Positions 28,715 through 37,538 of a DNA stretch of 64,000 nt are shown piece by piece. The position numbers were made by a program, and so were the translations under genes. The stretch is from Microbacterium sp. 1.5R (GTDB taxonomy: Bacteria; Actinomycetota; Actinomycetes; Actinomycetales; Microbacteriaceae), in assembly GCF_007667425.1 (NCBI RefSeq), contig NZ_VDRC01000001.1, positions 682,001 to 746,000 of the forward strand. Direction: 5' to 3'. Within the stretch, counting starts at the first letter, position 1. Each line of letters begins with the position of its first letter. The notes beneath the pieces were generated by a model. It was not told the origin of the DNA, did not search any database, and worked only from the letters and a program-made list of their open reading frames with translations.

Positions 28715-29305
28715 TCAGTCGACCGCGAGCACCTGCCCGGACTGCACCCCGAGCACGCTCTTCGCGAAGGCCTGGCCCACCCGATGCGACGACACGGGCA
28801 CGAAACCGGGGAACGACGAGTGATACGACGGCGCATCTTCGAGCACCGACGGGCTGACGGCATTGATGCGGATCCCGCGTGGCAGCTCGGTGGCGGCGGC
28901 GAGGACGAACGACTCGAGCGCGCCGTTGACGAGCGAGGCGGCCGCGCCCGTCGCGATGGGTTCTCGGGCGAGGATGCCGGAGGTCAGCGTGAAGGATCCG
29001 CGGTCGCGGACGTACGGCGTGCCGATCCGGACCACGTCGAGCTGCGCCAGCACCTTGTTCCGGAACGCCGACTCGTAATCGTCGCGGGTCAGGTCGGCGA
29101 GCGGCCGGAACGCGACGCTGCCGAGGGTGACGACGACGGCATCCACCTCTCCGACCTCGGCGAACAGGCGCTCGACGGACGCGGGATCGGTGGCGTCGAC
29201 GGGATGGTCGCCGCTCCGCGACGCCTGCACGACCTCGTGGCCGTCGAGCGCGGCGACCGCCGTGCGTCCGACGGATCCGTGGGCTCCGATGATGAGGACC
29301 TTCAT
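28715..29305 (-). CDS. SDR-fold protein without the YxxxK catalytic motif
   Basis: Protein of 196 aa with a short-chain dehydrogenase Rossmann fold (VLIIGAHGSVGRT). Where an active enzyme has YxxxK the sequence reads GAAASLVNGALESF, so both Tyr and Lys are missing; the preceding Ser strand is TSGILAREP. This matches the Lin1944-like SDR subgroup, known for absent active-site residues and no assigned function. ATG at 29305 overlaps the ispDF stop (TGATG); a GTG one codon earlier (29308) is possible. Cotranscribed downstream of ispDF. Confidence 0.83.
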   Translation of the reverse strand: MKVLIIGAHGSVGRTAVAALDGHEVVQASRSGDHPVDATDPASVERLFAEVGEVDAVVVTLGSVAFRPLADLTRDDYESAFRNKVLAQLDVVRIGTPYVRDRGSFTLTSGILAREPIATGAAASLVNGALESFVLAAATELPRGIRINAVSPSVLEDAPSYHSSFPGFVPVSSHRVGQAFAKSVLGVQSGQVLAVD

Positions 29306-30552
29306 CACGACTCCTTCCCGGCGCGGAGGCCGTTGCTGTGGATCAGGGCGATCGCCGTGACGGAGATGCCCTCGCCGTGTCCCGTGAACCCGAGACCGTC
29401 GGTGGTCGTCGCCGTCACCGACACGGGGGCGCCGCCGAGGGCCGCCGAGAGAGCGCGCTCCGCCTCTGCCCTGCGGGCGCTGAAGCGCGGCCGGTTGCCC
29501 TGGAACTGCGCCGAGACGTTGCCGATCTCGAAACCGGACTCGGCGAGGAGCTCGCGGGTGCGGGCGAGGAAGACATCGGCATGCGCTCCCGCGTACTCAG
29601 GGTGGGCGGTGCCGAAGTGCTCGCCGATGTCTCCGAGACCCGCAGCGCCGAGGAGGGCGTCGACGATCGCATGCGCGACCGCGTCGCCGTCGCTGTGCCC
29701 GGAGAGCGGGCGCTCGGCCGGCCATTCGATCCCCGCGAGCCAGAGGGTGCCGTCACCGCCGAACGCATGCACGTCCGTGCCGATCCCGACGCGCGCGACC
29801 GACGGCGGCTGCGCGTCGACAGGCGACGGGGCGGCCGGTGTCGCCGCGGGGCGCTCCTCGGCGAGAAGATGCCGGGCGCGCTCCAGGTCCGCCGGCGTGG
29901 TGATCTTGAATCCGCGCGCCGATCCGTCGATATGCCGCACGGTGTGACCCGCCGCCGCGAAGAGTGCGGCGTCGTCGGTGTACTCGACGCCGTCGGCGAG
30001 AGCTCGCTCATACGCGCGTTCGAGGAGCGGGCGCGGAAAGCCCTGCGGCGTCTGCGCTGCGGCGAGTTCGGAGCGGTCGATCGGCCCGACCACCTCGTCG
30101 CCGTCGACGCGCTTGAGGGTGTCGACGACCGGCAGCGTCGGCAGGATGCCGGTGTCGGCGTCGACGGCCGCCCGCACGGCGTCGATGAGCGCGGGCGGGG
30201 TCAGAGCACGGGCTGCGTCGTGCACCAGCACCGTTCGCACGTCACCCCATAGCGCGTCCAGCCCCGCCGCGACGGACTGCTGGCGGGTGCCGCCGCCCGT
30301 GACGACGCGGCCGAGATCGATGCGATCGCCCGCCGCTGCGCGCAGCTCGGTCTCCGCGTCGCCTTCGAAGCCGGACGGTGCGACGACGATCACCTGCGCG
30401 GGCGCTGCGGCGAAGACGCCGTCGAGCGCGTGACGGAGGATCGAGTGCACGTCGATGCCGACGAAGGCTTTCGGCGCTCCCCCGTCGAGGCGGGTGCCGG
30501 AACCGGCGGCGACCACGATGATCGCGGTGTCCGGGACAGGTATGAGGGTCAC
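29305..30552 (-). CDS. ispDF: Bifunctional IspD/IspF (MEP pathway)
   Basis: Fused enzyme of 415 aa for two steps of isoprenoid precursor synthesis. Residues 1-~225: MEP cytidylyltransferase (VVAAGSGTRLDGGAPKAF, HDAARALTPP, PQGFPRPLLERAY). Residues ~250-410: MECDP synthase (VGIGTDVHAF with metal-binding Asp/His, LSGHSDGDAVAHAIVDALL, TTTDGLGFTGHGEGI). A Pro/Ala linker joins them. Start GTG 30552 is chosen because TAACGT (30560-30565) lies 7 nt upstream, fitting a leaderless transcript that begins right after the carD terminator; GTG 30561 is the alternative. The middle enzyme, IspE, is not in the window. Confidence 0.95.
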   Translation of the reverse strand: MTLIPVPDTAIIVVAAGSGTRLDGGAPKAFVGIDVHSILRHALDGVFAAAPAQVIVVAPSGFEGDAETELRAAAGDRIDLGRVVTGGGTRQQSVAAGLDALWGDVRTVLVHDAARALTPPALIDAVRAAVDADTGILPTLPVVDTLKRVDGDEVVGPIDRSELAAAQTPQGFPRPLLERAYERALADGVEYTDDAALFAAAGHTVRHIDGSARGFKITTPADLERARHLLAEERPAATPAAPSPVDAQPPSVARVGIGTDVHAFGGDGTLWLAGIEWPAERPLSGHSDGDAVAHAIVDALLGAAGLGDIGEHFGTAHPEYAGAHADVFLARTRELLAESGFEIGNVSAQFQGNRPRFSARRAEAERALSAALGGAPVSVTATTTDGLGFTGHGEGISVTAIALIHSNGLRAGKES

Positions 30553-30578
30553 GCCCTTCACGTTACCGGCGGGAAACG

Positions 30579-30612
30579 CGAGAAGGCGGATGCCGAAGCA
30601 TCCGCCTTCTCG
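30579..30612 (-). terminator. Terminator between carD and ispDF
   Basis: Perfect 15-bp stem (30579-30593 with 30598-30612) around a TTCG tetraloop on the minus strand. It separates carD from ispDF, which must then have its own promoter in the 26 bp that follow. Confidence 0.92.
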
Positions 30613-30622
30613 GGAAGAGCAC

Positions 30623-31105
30623 TCAGGAGGCGAGGACCTCGTCGAGCAGTGCGCCCGCCTTGTCCTCGTCGATCTTCTCGGCCAGAGCCAGCTCGGAGAT
30701 GAGGATCTGCCGGGCTTTGGCCAGCATCCGCTTCTCTCCGGCCGACAGGCCGCGATCCTGATCGCGGCGCCACAGGTCGCGCACGACCTCGCTCACCTTG
30801 ATGACATCACCCGAAGCGAGCTTCTCGAGGTTCGCCTTGTAGCGACGCGACCAGTTGGTCGGCTCCTCGGTGAACGGGGCGCGCAGGACCTCGAACACGT
30901 GGTCGAGCCCCTCCTTGCCGATCACATCGCGAACTCCCACGAGATCGACGTTCTCAGCGGGCACCTCGATGATGAGGTCCCCCTGGGTGACGTTGAGCTT
31001 CAGGTACTTCTTCGCCTCGCCCTTGATGATGCGCTCTTTGACCTCGATGATGGTCGCAGCGCCATGGTGCGGATAGACGACTGTCTCGCCAACCTCAAAA
31101 AGCAT
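30623..31105 (-). CDS. carD: CarD-family RNA polymerase-binding regulator
   Basis: Protein of 160 aa. The N-terminal RNAP-interacting (Tudor-like) domain ([19 protein letters not shown]) binds the polymerase beta subunit; the C-terminal helical DNA-binding domain includes [20 protein letters not shown], with the Trp that wedges into the upstream edge of the transcription bubble. In actinobacteria it stabilises open complexes, notably at rRNA promoters. ATG at 31105 has RBS AAAGGA; TATCCT (31132-31137) is a likely -10. An upstream in-frame start at 31141 is rejected. Confidence 0.95.
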   Translation of the reverse strand: MLFEVGETVVYPHHGAATIIEVKERIIKGEAKKYLKLNVTQGDLIIEVPAENVDLVGVRDVIGKEGLDHVFEVLRAPFTEEPTNWSRRYKANLEKLASGDVIKVSEVVRDLWRRDQDRGLSAGEKRMLAKARQILISELALAEKIDEDKAGALLDEVLAS

Positions 31106-31239
31106 AAAAACGTGTCCTTTCGGCAACCTCAAGGATACCACAGGGGATATGCGCTAAGGTTCGCGCCTCCCGGTCCCTGGCGGCTCTCCGCGTACGCATA
31201 GAATGGATGCGGATATCCCGCCGGACCTCAGGAGGACCA

Positions 31240-31788
31240 GTGAAATCGCGCCTTGTTGCGTCTGCCGCCCTCAGCGCCCTCGTTCTGCTCGGCGCCACCG
31301 GCTGCACGTTCATCACGCCGCAGTCGACGAAGATCGAGTACTCCGCCTCCGACGGCGTGAACATCTCCGACACGGACGGCCCGCTCGACGTGCGCAACGC
31401 CTTCGTCGTGGCCAACGATGAGGGCACGGTGGGCAACTTCGTCGGAGCGGTCGTGAACCCGACGTCCGACAAGGCGACCCTCACCATCACGGTCGCCGGC
31501 ATCGATCCGTTCACGGTCACCGTGCCCGCGGGCAAGACCATCAGCTTCGGCACCGAAGACGAGGCGCCGCTGCGCATCGTCGGGCTCGACTCCAAGCCCG
31601 GATCCACCGTCGAGATGCACTTCCAGTCGGGCGATGGCGCCGGCGCCAAGACGCAGGTGCCCGTGCTCGACGGCCGGCTCCCGTACTACTCGGAGCTCGT
31701 CCCCGACGGCGCCGAGAGCACGCCCACCCCGACCCCGACGCCCACGCCGACGCCGAGCGACACCGCCGCTCCCGCTCCCGAGGAGTGA
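31240..31788 (+). CDS. Putative secreted lipoprotein, PT-rich tail
   Basis: Protein of 182 aa. A signal peptide ends with a lipobox-like LLGATGC (Cys about residue 22), followed by a beta-rich domain of about 130 residues without a recognised family (VGNFVGAVVNPTSDKATLTI, FTVTVPAGKTISFG) that resembles copper-chaperone/DUF461-type or other small Ig-like folds only in general pattern. The tail is a (PT)n repeat ending in PAPEE. GTG 31240 is chosen because AGGAGGACC lies just before it. TAGAAT at 31199-31204 is a good -10. Divergent from carD. Confidence 0.8.
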   Translation: MKSRLVASAALSALVLLGATGCTFITPQSTKIEYSASDGVNISDTDGPLDVRNAFVVANDEGTVGNFVGAVVNPTSDKATLTITVAGIDPFTVTVPAGKTISFGTEDEAPLRIVGLDSKPGSTVEMHFQSGDGAGAKTQVPVLDGRLPYYSELVPDGAESTPTPTPTPTPTPSDTAAPAPEE

Positions 31789-31805
31789 GCCGACGACGAG
31801 ACGTC

Positions 31806-31841
31806 CGAGAGGCCGGCACCCTGCGGGGTGCCGGCCTCTCG
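31806..31841. terminator. Bidirectional terminator lipoprotein / regX3
   Basis: Perfect 16-bp stem (31806-31821 with 31826-31841) and a TGCG loop, between the convergent ends of the lipoprotein gene and regX3. Confidence 0.92.
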
Positions 31842-31854
31842 CGTTCCCGGGCTG

Positions 31855-32538
31855 TCAGCCCTCGAAGCGGTAGCCGAGCCCCCGCACGGTGACGAGCATG
31901 ACGGGCTCGCTCGGGTTCTCCTCGATGCGCGAGCGGATGCGCTTGATGTGCACGTCGAGGGTCTTGGTGTCGCCGAAGTAGTCGCTGCCCCAGACACGAT
32001 CGATGAGCTGTCCGCGGGTGAGCACTCGACCCGAGTTGCGCATCAGCACCTCGAGCAGCTCGAACTCCTTCAACGGCATGTTGATCTGCTGACCGGCGAC
32101 CGACACGGTGTGCCGGTCGATGTCGAGGCTCACCCTGCCGCCGTCGAGCACGCGCTCGTCGAGCTCGCTCTCGGCCTGCACGACCCGGCGGAGCACCGCG
32201 CGCATGCGTGCCAGCAGCTCTCGCGACGAGTAGGGCTTCGTGATGTAGTCGTCGGCACCGAGCTCCAGGCCCACGACGATGTCGACCTCGGAGTCCTTCG
32301 CAGTCAGCATGATGATCGGCACGGTCGATGTGGAGCGGATCTGACGGCACACCTCGGTGCCGGGCATGCCGGGCAGCATGAGGTCGAGCAGCACGACGTC
32401 GGCGCCGCGTTCGCGGAAGGCCGCGAGGGCGCCGGGTCCGTCCTCGGCGATCTCGACCTCGTAGCCCTCACGGCGCAGCAGGTACGCGAGCGGATCGGCC
32501 AGGTCGGGTTCGTCTTCGACGAGAAGGATGCGGGTCAT
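31855..32538 (-). CDS. regX3: Phosphate response regulator RegX3
   Basis: OmpR/PhoB-family regulator of 227 aa. Receiver: VEDEPDL, phospho-acceptor D52 (LLDLMLPG), LTAKDSE, TKPYSSRELLARM. Winged-helix domain: MPLKEFELLEVLMRNSGRVL and the recognition region KTLDVHIKRIRSRIE. It is the partner of SenX3 (4-bp ATGA overlap) and lies near phoU and pstSCAB, so it is expected to activate phosphate-starvation genes through repeats of the GTTCACC type, such as those at 42613-42630. Confidence 0.93.
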   Translation of the reverse strand: MTRILLVEDEPDLADPLAYLLRREGYEVEIAEDGPGALAAFRERGADVVLLDLMLPGMPGTEVCRQIRSTSTVPIIMLTAKDSEVDIVVGLELGADDYITKPYSSRELLARMRAVLRRVVQAESELDERVLDGGRVSLDIDRHTVSVAGQQINMPLKEFELLEVLMRNSGRVLTRGQLIDRVWGSDYFGDTKTLDVHIKRIRSRIEENPSEPVMLVTVRGLGYRFEG

Positions 32539-33752
32539 TCGTTCTCTCCGTTTCGGACGCGGGCCGCGGCCTGGGCCGCCTTGCGCTCGCGCTTCTTCTT
32601 GCTCTTCTTGCCCTGATCGAGGCCCTTCGGAGGGTCGATCTGGGGAAGCCTGATGGTGAAGGTCGACCCGCGCCCCGGCCGCGACCAGAGGAGCACCTCG
32701 CCGCCGTGCCGCTGCGTCGCGTGCTTCACGATCGACAGGCCGAGCCCCGTGCCGCCCGTGCGACGCGACCGTGCCTCATCGGCGCGGTAGAACCGCTCGA
32801 AGATGCGCTCGCGGTCGGTCTCCGCGATGCCGATGCCCTGATCGGAGACGGCGATCTCGACGATGTCCCCGTCGGCCTTGACACCGACGCCGACGCGAGA
32901 GCCTTTCGGCGAGTACGCGATCGCGTTGGCGATGAGGTTGCCGAACGCCTCGATGAGGATCTGCGAGTCGCCGCGCACCCAGACACCACGGTCACCGCCG
33001 CGGGCGATCTCGACGCTCCCGGAGTCCGCCTGCACCGCGTGGGCCTCGATCGACGACGCGAGCACCTCGTCGATCGACACCGGTCGTGCGTCGGAGAGCG
33101 CGTCGTCCGCCTGCAGGCGGGAGAGGCTCATGATCCGCCCCGTGAGCTGACCGAGCCGGGTCGCCTCGGCCGAGATCCTGTTGGCGAAATGCCGCACCTG
33201 CGCGGGGTCGTCAGAGGCCGATTCGATCGCCTCGGCGAGCAGCGTGACCGCCCCGACGGGTGTCTTCAGTTCATGACTCGTGTTCGCGACGAAATCGCGG
33301 CGCATCTGATCGAGGCGCTCCTGCTCGGTGACGTCGCGGATCACGAGCAGCGACATCCGCGGGCTGATCGCGCTCGCCCGAGCCGAGACGAGCCGCGGGT
33401 CGAGGCTCAGTCCGCCGCGCGTGAGCCGGAGCGACTCGGTGGCCGATCCGCCGTCGGCGCGCACGCCGCGCATGAGCTGGCGCAGCTCGGGGTTCTCGAG
33501 CGGCGCCCCCACCTCGATCCCGAAGCGCGCCGCGGGCTTCGAGGCCGCGAGCACCAGACCCGAGGTGTCGACGACGCACGCGGCGTCGTCCATGCTTCTC
33601 AGCACCGCGGTCACGCCCTCGGGGACGACGAGCGACGTCTCCGCCTCGACGCGTGCCCTCGTGCGGTACGCCCAGGCCACCACCAGCGAGAGCCCCACGC
33701 CCATCGCGACACCGACGAACAGCGCGAAAAGCGCGATCTGCGGCAGGGTCAT
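32535..33752 (-). CDS. senX3: Phosphate-sensing histidine kinase SenX3
   Basis: Membrane kinase of 405 aa with one or two N-terminal TM segments (about 5-28), a PAS-like domain (DDAACVVDTSGLVLAASK), H160 in NTSHELKTPVGAV, and ATPase motifs (FGNLIANAIAYSP, SDQGIGIAE, FERFYRADEARS, GGTGLGLSIV). The C-terminus is extended by a Lys/Arg-rich tail (GKKSKKKRERK). Almost no sensor domain lies outside the membrane, in line with signalling through the Pst/PhoU complex. ATG at 33752: TACGCT (33759-33764) ends 6 nt upstream, so it is probably leaderless. Overlaps regX3. Confidence 0.92.
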   Translation of the reverse strand: MTLPQIALFALFVGVAMGVGLSLVVAWAYRTRARVEAETSLVVPEGVTAVLRSMDDAACVVDTSGLVLAASKPAARFGIEVGAPLENPELRQLMRGVRADGGSATESLRLTRGGLSLDPRLVSARASAISPRMSLLVIRDVTEQERLDQMRRDFVANTSHELKTPVGAVTLLAEAIESASDDPAQVRHFANRISAEATRLGQLTGRIMSLSRLQADDALSDARPVSIDEVLASSIEAHAVQADSGSVEIARGGDRGVWVRGDSQILIEAFGNLIANAIAYSPKGSRVGVGVKADGDIVEIAVSDQGIGIAETDRERIFERFYRADEARSRRTGGTGLGLSIVKHATQRHGGEVLLWSRPGRGSTFTIRLPQIDPPKGLDQGKKSKKKRERKAAQAAARVRNGENE

Positions 33753-33974
33753 GTCATAAGCGTAGAGTGCGTTCACCTGCCGCACGGCGGGTTCGCCCGC
33801 CCTCGCGCCGACACGGGAACTACTATTCACGTGCTGGGCACCGTTCGTTAACCTTCGGGGCAGACAATCGCTTTCGGGCCTGTGCGGGAGCGCGGTCCTC
33901 TCTCACGCGCGAACGACCCCAGCCGTCTCGCGCTGGCACCTCAGCCGAGACCCGAATGAAAGGTTGCGCCTCCC
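33753..33974. promoter_or_regulatory. Divergent senX3 / phoU control region
   Basis: 222 bp. senX3 side: TACGCT at 33759-33764 with GTTCACC at 33771-33777 and GTTCGCC at 33791-33797 just upstream. phoU side: GTTCGTTAACC at 33843-33853, sharing the GTTAACC word with the pstS promoter region. These look like single Pho-box half-sites, not a clear 11-bp direct repeat. phoU itself has AAAGG at about 33959-33963. Confidence 0.4.
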
Positions 33975-34673
33975 ATGCGCGAAGTCTTCCACCAGTCCCT
34001 CGAGGATCTGCAAACCCGCCTCGTGGAGATCGCCGACCTCGTGACGGTCTCGATCGACAAGGCCACTCGCGCGTTCGCGACGAGCGACGTCGCCCTCGCC
34101 GAGGAGGTCATCGCGGACGACGCCAAGATCGACGAGCTGGCGGTCGCCCTCGACGAGCAGGCCATCGAGATCCTCGCCCGTCAGCAGCCGGTCGCCCGCG
34201 ACCTGCGCATCGTCGTCTTCGCGCTGCGCGTCAGCGCGTCACTCGAGCGGATGGGCGACATGTCGGAGCACATCGCGCAGCTCGCGCGCCTCCGCTTCCC
34301 CGAGCGCGCGATCCCCCGCGGCCTCAAGGGCACCTTCACCAAGATGGGCGAGCTCGACGTCGAGATCTCGCGCACGCTCACCGAGCTGCTGCGCACGCAG
34401 GACCTGCGTCTGGCCGACACCATCCGCAACACCGACGACGACATCGACGAGCTGCACGCCAGCGTCTTCGAGAAGGTGCTCAGCGACAACTGGAAGGGCG
34501 AGGCGACCGCCACGGTCGACGCCACGCTCGCCAGCCGCTACCACGAGCGGTTCGCCGACCACGCCGTCGCCGTCGCCAAGAAGGTCGTCTACCTCGCGAC
34601 CGGCGACTGGCAGGTGCAGGAGGCGGACATCGCCTTCGCCGTCGAGCAGCAGGAGCAGCTCGGCCACGCCTGA
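33975..34673 (+). CDS. phoU: Phosphate signalling protein PhoU
   Basis: All-helical protein of 232 aa with two repeats of the PhoU three-helix unit: residues ~5-100 (VTVSIDKATRAFATSDVALA, LRIVVFALRVSASLERMGDM) and ~115-215 (EISRTLTELLRTQDLRLADT, TLASRYHERFADHAVAVAKK). It keeps the metal-binding E-R-x-x-D (ERMGD) and the related ERFADH motif. PhoU links PstB to the SenX3 kinase and keeps the regulon off when phosphate is plentiful. Divergent from senX3 and distant from pstSCAB by about 8 kb. Confidence 0.95.
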   Translation: MREVFHQSLEDLQTRLVEIADLVTVSIDKATRAFATSDVALAEEVIADDAKIDELAVALDEQAIEILARQQPVARDLRIVVFALRVSASLERMGDMSEHIAQLARLRFPERAIPRGLKGTFTKMGELDVEISRTLTELLRTQDLRLADTIRNTDDDIDELHASVFEKVLSDNWKGEATATVDATLASRYHERFADHAVAVAKKVVYLATGDWQVQEADIAFAVEQQEQLGHA

Positions 34674-34687
34674 GCTCTCAGCGGGAA

Positions 34688-34730
34688 CGGAGAAGGGGCG
34701 GATGCTGCGACAGCATCCGCCCCTTCTCCG
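34688..34730. terminator. Bidirectional terminator phoU / gpmA
   Basis: Very strong perfect 20-bp stem (34688-34707 with 34711-34730) with a 3-nt loop CGA, between convergent phoU and gpmA. Confidence 0.93.
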
Positions 34731-34745
34731 TCCTCGCGGAGGTGG

Positions 34746-35495
34746 TTACTTCTTGCCCTGCGCGGCGACCGCGGCAGCGCCGGCGGCTGCGGCCTCGGGA
34801 TCGAGGTAGCGGCCGGGTCCGGTCGGTACGTTGTTCTCGTCGAGCTCGTACACGAGCGGGATGCCGGTGGGGATGTTCAGCTCGGCGATGTCGTCGTCGC
34901 TGATGCCCTCGAGGTGCTTCACGAGGCCGCGCAGGGAGTTGCCGTGCGCGGTCACCAGCACGGTCTTGCCGGCCTCGAGGTCGGGGACGATGGCGCTCTC
35001 CCAGTACGGCAGCAGGCGATCGATCACGAGCTTGAGCGACTCGGTGCGCGGCACCTCGCCGTCGATGTGCGCGTAACGCGGGTCGTTCACCTGGCTGAAC
35101 TCGCTGGCGTCGTCGAGAGGGGGCGGCGGCACGTCGAACGACCGGCGCCACAGCTGGAACTGCTCCGGGCCGAACTGCTCGAGGGTCTCGGCCTTGTCCT
35201 TGCCCTGCAGCTCGCCGTAGTGACGCTCGTTGAGGCGCCAGGACCGGGCGACCGGGATCCACAGACGGTCAGCGGCGTCAAGCGCGATGTCGGCCGTCTG
35301 GATCGCGCGGCTGAGCAGCGAGGTGTGCAGCACGTCGGGCAGGATGCCGGACTCGGCCAGCAGCTCACCGCCGCGACGCGCCTCCTTCTCGCCCTGCTCG
35401 TTGAGGCGGACGTCCACCCAGCCGGTGAACAGGTTCAGTTCGTTCCATTCGCTCCGGCCGTGGCGGAGCAGGATCAGGGTGCGCGTCGCAGTCAT
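34746..35495 (-). CDS. gpmA: 2,3-bisphosphoglycerate-dependent phosphoglycerate mutase
   Basis: Glycolytic enzyme of 249 aa interconverting 3- and 2-phosphoglycerate through a phospho-histidine. Catalytic RHGRSEWN (His of RHG near residue 12), the second His in [14 protein letters not shown], and [12 protein letters not shown] for substrate binding. C-terminal tail is Ala-rich ([15 protein letters not shown]). Length is standard for the dPGM class. ATG at 35495. Convergent with phoU across a strong terminator. Confidence 0.97.
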   Translation of the reverse strand: MTATRTLILLRHGRSEWNELNLFTGWVDVRLNEQGEKEARRGGELLAESGILPDVLHTSLLSRAIQTADIALDAADRLWIPVARSWRLNERHYGELQGKDKAETLEQFGPEQFQLWRRSFDVPPPPLDDASEFSQVNDPRYAHIDGEVPRTESLKLVIDRLLPYWESAIVPDLEAGKTVLVTAHGNSLRGLVKHLEGISDDDIAELNIPTGIPLVYELDENNVPTGPGRYLDPEAAAAGAAAVAAQGKK

Positions 35496-35574
35496 GAGCC
35501 CAGTTTATCGGCGCACGCGTCCACGATGACGGCAGGAGTCGAGCGGGTGCCCCGCGGCTGGGAGGATTGAGCAC

Positions 35575-36399
35575 ATGGCGTCCTCTCCCCTCGGCAGGCC
35601 GACCCGGGGCACCACCGGGACGAATCGGCTGCGGCGCAACGACCGGTGGATCGCGGCGAGCACCGCATTCCGCCGGGCGCCCGATCCGCTGGTCGTCGAT
35701 CTCGGGTATGGCGCGAGCGGGGTCACGGCCTTCGAGCTCGCCGCGCGCCTACGGCGTGTGCGACCGGACGCCGAGGTGCAGGGGCTCGAACTCGACCCGG
35801 TGCGCGTCGCGACCGCGGACGCGCAGCTCGCCGAGGTGCGAGCCGGTCGTACGCCGTTCCCGGCCGACCTGCCGGTGTCGTTCGGCCGCGGCGGATTCGA
35901 GGTGCCGCTGCCGGGGGGACGGAGGCCGGCGGTGATCCGTGCGATGAACGTGCTGCGCCAGTACGACGAATCCGATGTCGCGGAGGCCTGGCACACCGTG
36001 GCCGCCAGGCTGGCCCGCTCGGGATTGCTCGTGGAGGGCACGTGCGACGAGATCGGCCGCGTCGCGAGCTGGGTCGACGTGGACCCCTCCGGCACTCCGC
36101 TCCGGTTCACGATCTCGCTGCGGCTGACCGGACTCGAGCACCCGAGCATCGTCGCCGAACGGCTGCCGAAGGCGCTCATCCACCGCAACGTCCCCGGAGA
36201 ACGGGTGCATGCGCTCCTCATCGACCTCGACCGGGAGTGGCACCGCGCGGCCGCACTGGCGACATTCGGGGCCACACAGCGGTTCATCGCCGCAGTGGCC
36301 GCGCTCCGCGCGCAGGGGTGGCCGATCGAGGGTGGTCGGTCACGCTGGAGACTCGGCGAGCTCACGGTTCCGTGGGCCGCGGTCGCACCTTCCGACTGA
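35575..36399 (+). CDS. Class I SAM-dependent methyltransferase-like protein
   Basis: Protein of 274 aa. Motif I is VVDLGYGASGVTAFELA (about 40-56), followed by the acidic motif II region VQGLELDPVRVATAD. A later motif, RAMNVLRQYDESDVAEAW, is typical for a group of actinobacterial methyltransferases of unknown substrate. C-terminal half (HRNVPGERVHALLIDLDREW) is specific to the group. It is divergent from gpmA and convergent with ygfZ. An AGGATT lies 6 nt before the ATG and no RBS is present, so it may be leaderless. Confidence 0.82.
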   Translation: MASSPLGRPTRGTTGTNRLRRNDRWIAASTAFRRAPDPLVVDLGYGASGVTAFELAARLRRVRPDAEVQGLELDPVRVATADAQLAEVRAGRTPFPADLPVSFGRGGFEVPLPGGRRPAVIRAMNVLRQYDESDVAEAWHTVAARLARSGLLVEGTCDEIGRVASWVDVDPSGTPLRFTISLRLTGLEHPSIVAERLPKALIHRNVPGERVHALLIDLDREWHRAAALATFGATQRFIAAVAALRAQGWPIEGGRSRWRLGELTVPWAAVAPSD

Positions 36400-36415
36400 T
36401 CTACCTCGGACCGCC

Positions 36416-37537
36416 TCAGCCGGCGTGCCGGGGATCCGGGGCGCTGGGACGACGCGACAGGCGCGTGAGTCGGGGGATGTCGGCCATCGCACCGGCATCC
36501 GCCGGCACGATGATCTGCTGCGCTGCCGCGATGTCGCCGCCCTCGGTGCGCACGACGAGGTCGCCGACCGGTGCGCGACGCGAGAGGATCGCGAGGGCGA
36601 TCGGGCCGTCCTCGTGGTGGCGCGCGACCGAGGTGACGTGGCCGACTTCGTCGTCTCCGGCGAACACGGCATCGCCCGGAACGGGCAGCACGGCGTCGCT
36701 GCCGTCGAGGTGCAGCGCGGCCAGCCTGCGCGGCGGGTGGCCCAGGTTGTGCACCTTCGCGACGGTCTCCTGTCCGCGGTAGCAGCCCTTGTTCAGATGC
36801 ACCGCCGTGCGGATCCAATCGGACTCGTGCGGCAGCGAACGCTCGTCGACCTCCGCCGACCATCGGGGCCGCCAGGCGGCGATGCGCAGGGCCTCGGCGG
36901 CGAGCAGACCCGCCGCCTCCTCGGGCTGCAGCGTCGCGGCGAGCGCGTCGGCGTCCTCCCTCGGCACGATCGCGATCAGCCACGCCAGATCGGCACCGGG
37001 GTGGGCCGAGACCTCGGCGTACTGGTGACCGCCGGCGCTGACCGCCTGCCAGGGGTCGACCCACAGCAGCGGGATGCCGGCGGGGCGGGCCGAGACGGTC
37101 AGCACGCGCTGCCCGGCCACACCGCCGTCGACGGCGCCGAGGAGGGCCAGATCCTGCCGCACCTCGACCGTCGCCTGGGTCCGGAACTTCATGCGCTGCA
37201 ACCAGGTCGCGAGCGCCTCGGCGTCGCCGGCATCGGCGATGAGCCAGGTCGAGGCGCCGTCATCGACGACGCCGGCCGCATGCTCGACGCGCCCCTGCGG
37301 ATCGAGCACGAGCAGCTCGGTGCTCTCCCCGGGCGCCAGGCGCCCCAGCGCCTGCGACGTGATCGAGTCGAGCCAGCTCAGGCGCTCGGGGCCCGCGACC
37401 TCGACGACGGTGCGGTCGTCGAGCGGCACGATGGCGGCTCCGGCGGCGAGGCGGCGCTGCTCGCGGAACGCATCGCCGAAGTGTGCGATGCCGCCGTCGC
37501 CCGCGACTGCACCAGCGACCTCTGCGAAGCCGGGCAC
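36416..37537 (-). CDS. ygfZ: YgfZ/GcvT-family folate-binding protein
   Basis: Folate-binding protein of 373 aa that supports iron-sulfur cluster enzymes. The GcvT-like domains contain RLSWLDSITSQALGRLAPG, and the signature KGCYRGQE (in VHLNKGCYRGQETVAK), whose Cys is the YgfZ hallmark, is intact. GTG at 37537 starts one base after the stop of the FABP gene, so the two are cotranscribed. The C-terminal barrel ends near LSRRAPVGDLVV; a short, charged tail follows. Confidence 0.92.
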   Translation of the reverse strand: MPGFAEVAGAVAGDGGIAHFGDAFREQRRLAAGAAIVPLDDRTVVEVAGPERLSWLDSITSQALGRLAPGESTELLVLDPQGRVEHAAGVVDDGASTWLIADAGDAEALATWLQRMKFRTQATVEVRQDLALLGAVDGGVAGQRVLTVSARPAGIPLLWVDPWQAVSAGGHQYAEVSAHPGADLAWLIAIVPREDADALAATLQPEEAAGLLAAEALRIAAWRPRWSAEVDERSLPHESDWIRTAVHLNKGCYRGQETVAKVHNLGHPPRRLAALHLDGSDAVLPVPGDAVFAGDDEVGHVTSVARHHEDGPIALAILSRRAPVGDLVVRTEGGDIAAAQQIIVPADAGAMADIPRLTRLSRRPSAPDPRHAG

Positions 37538-37538
37538 G

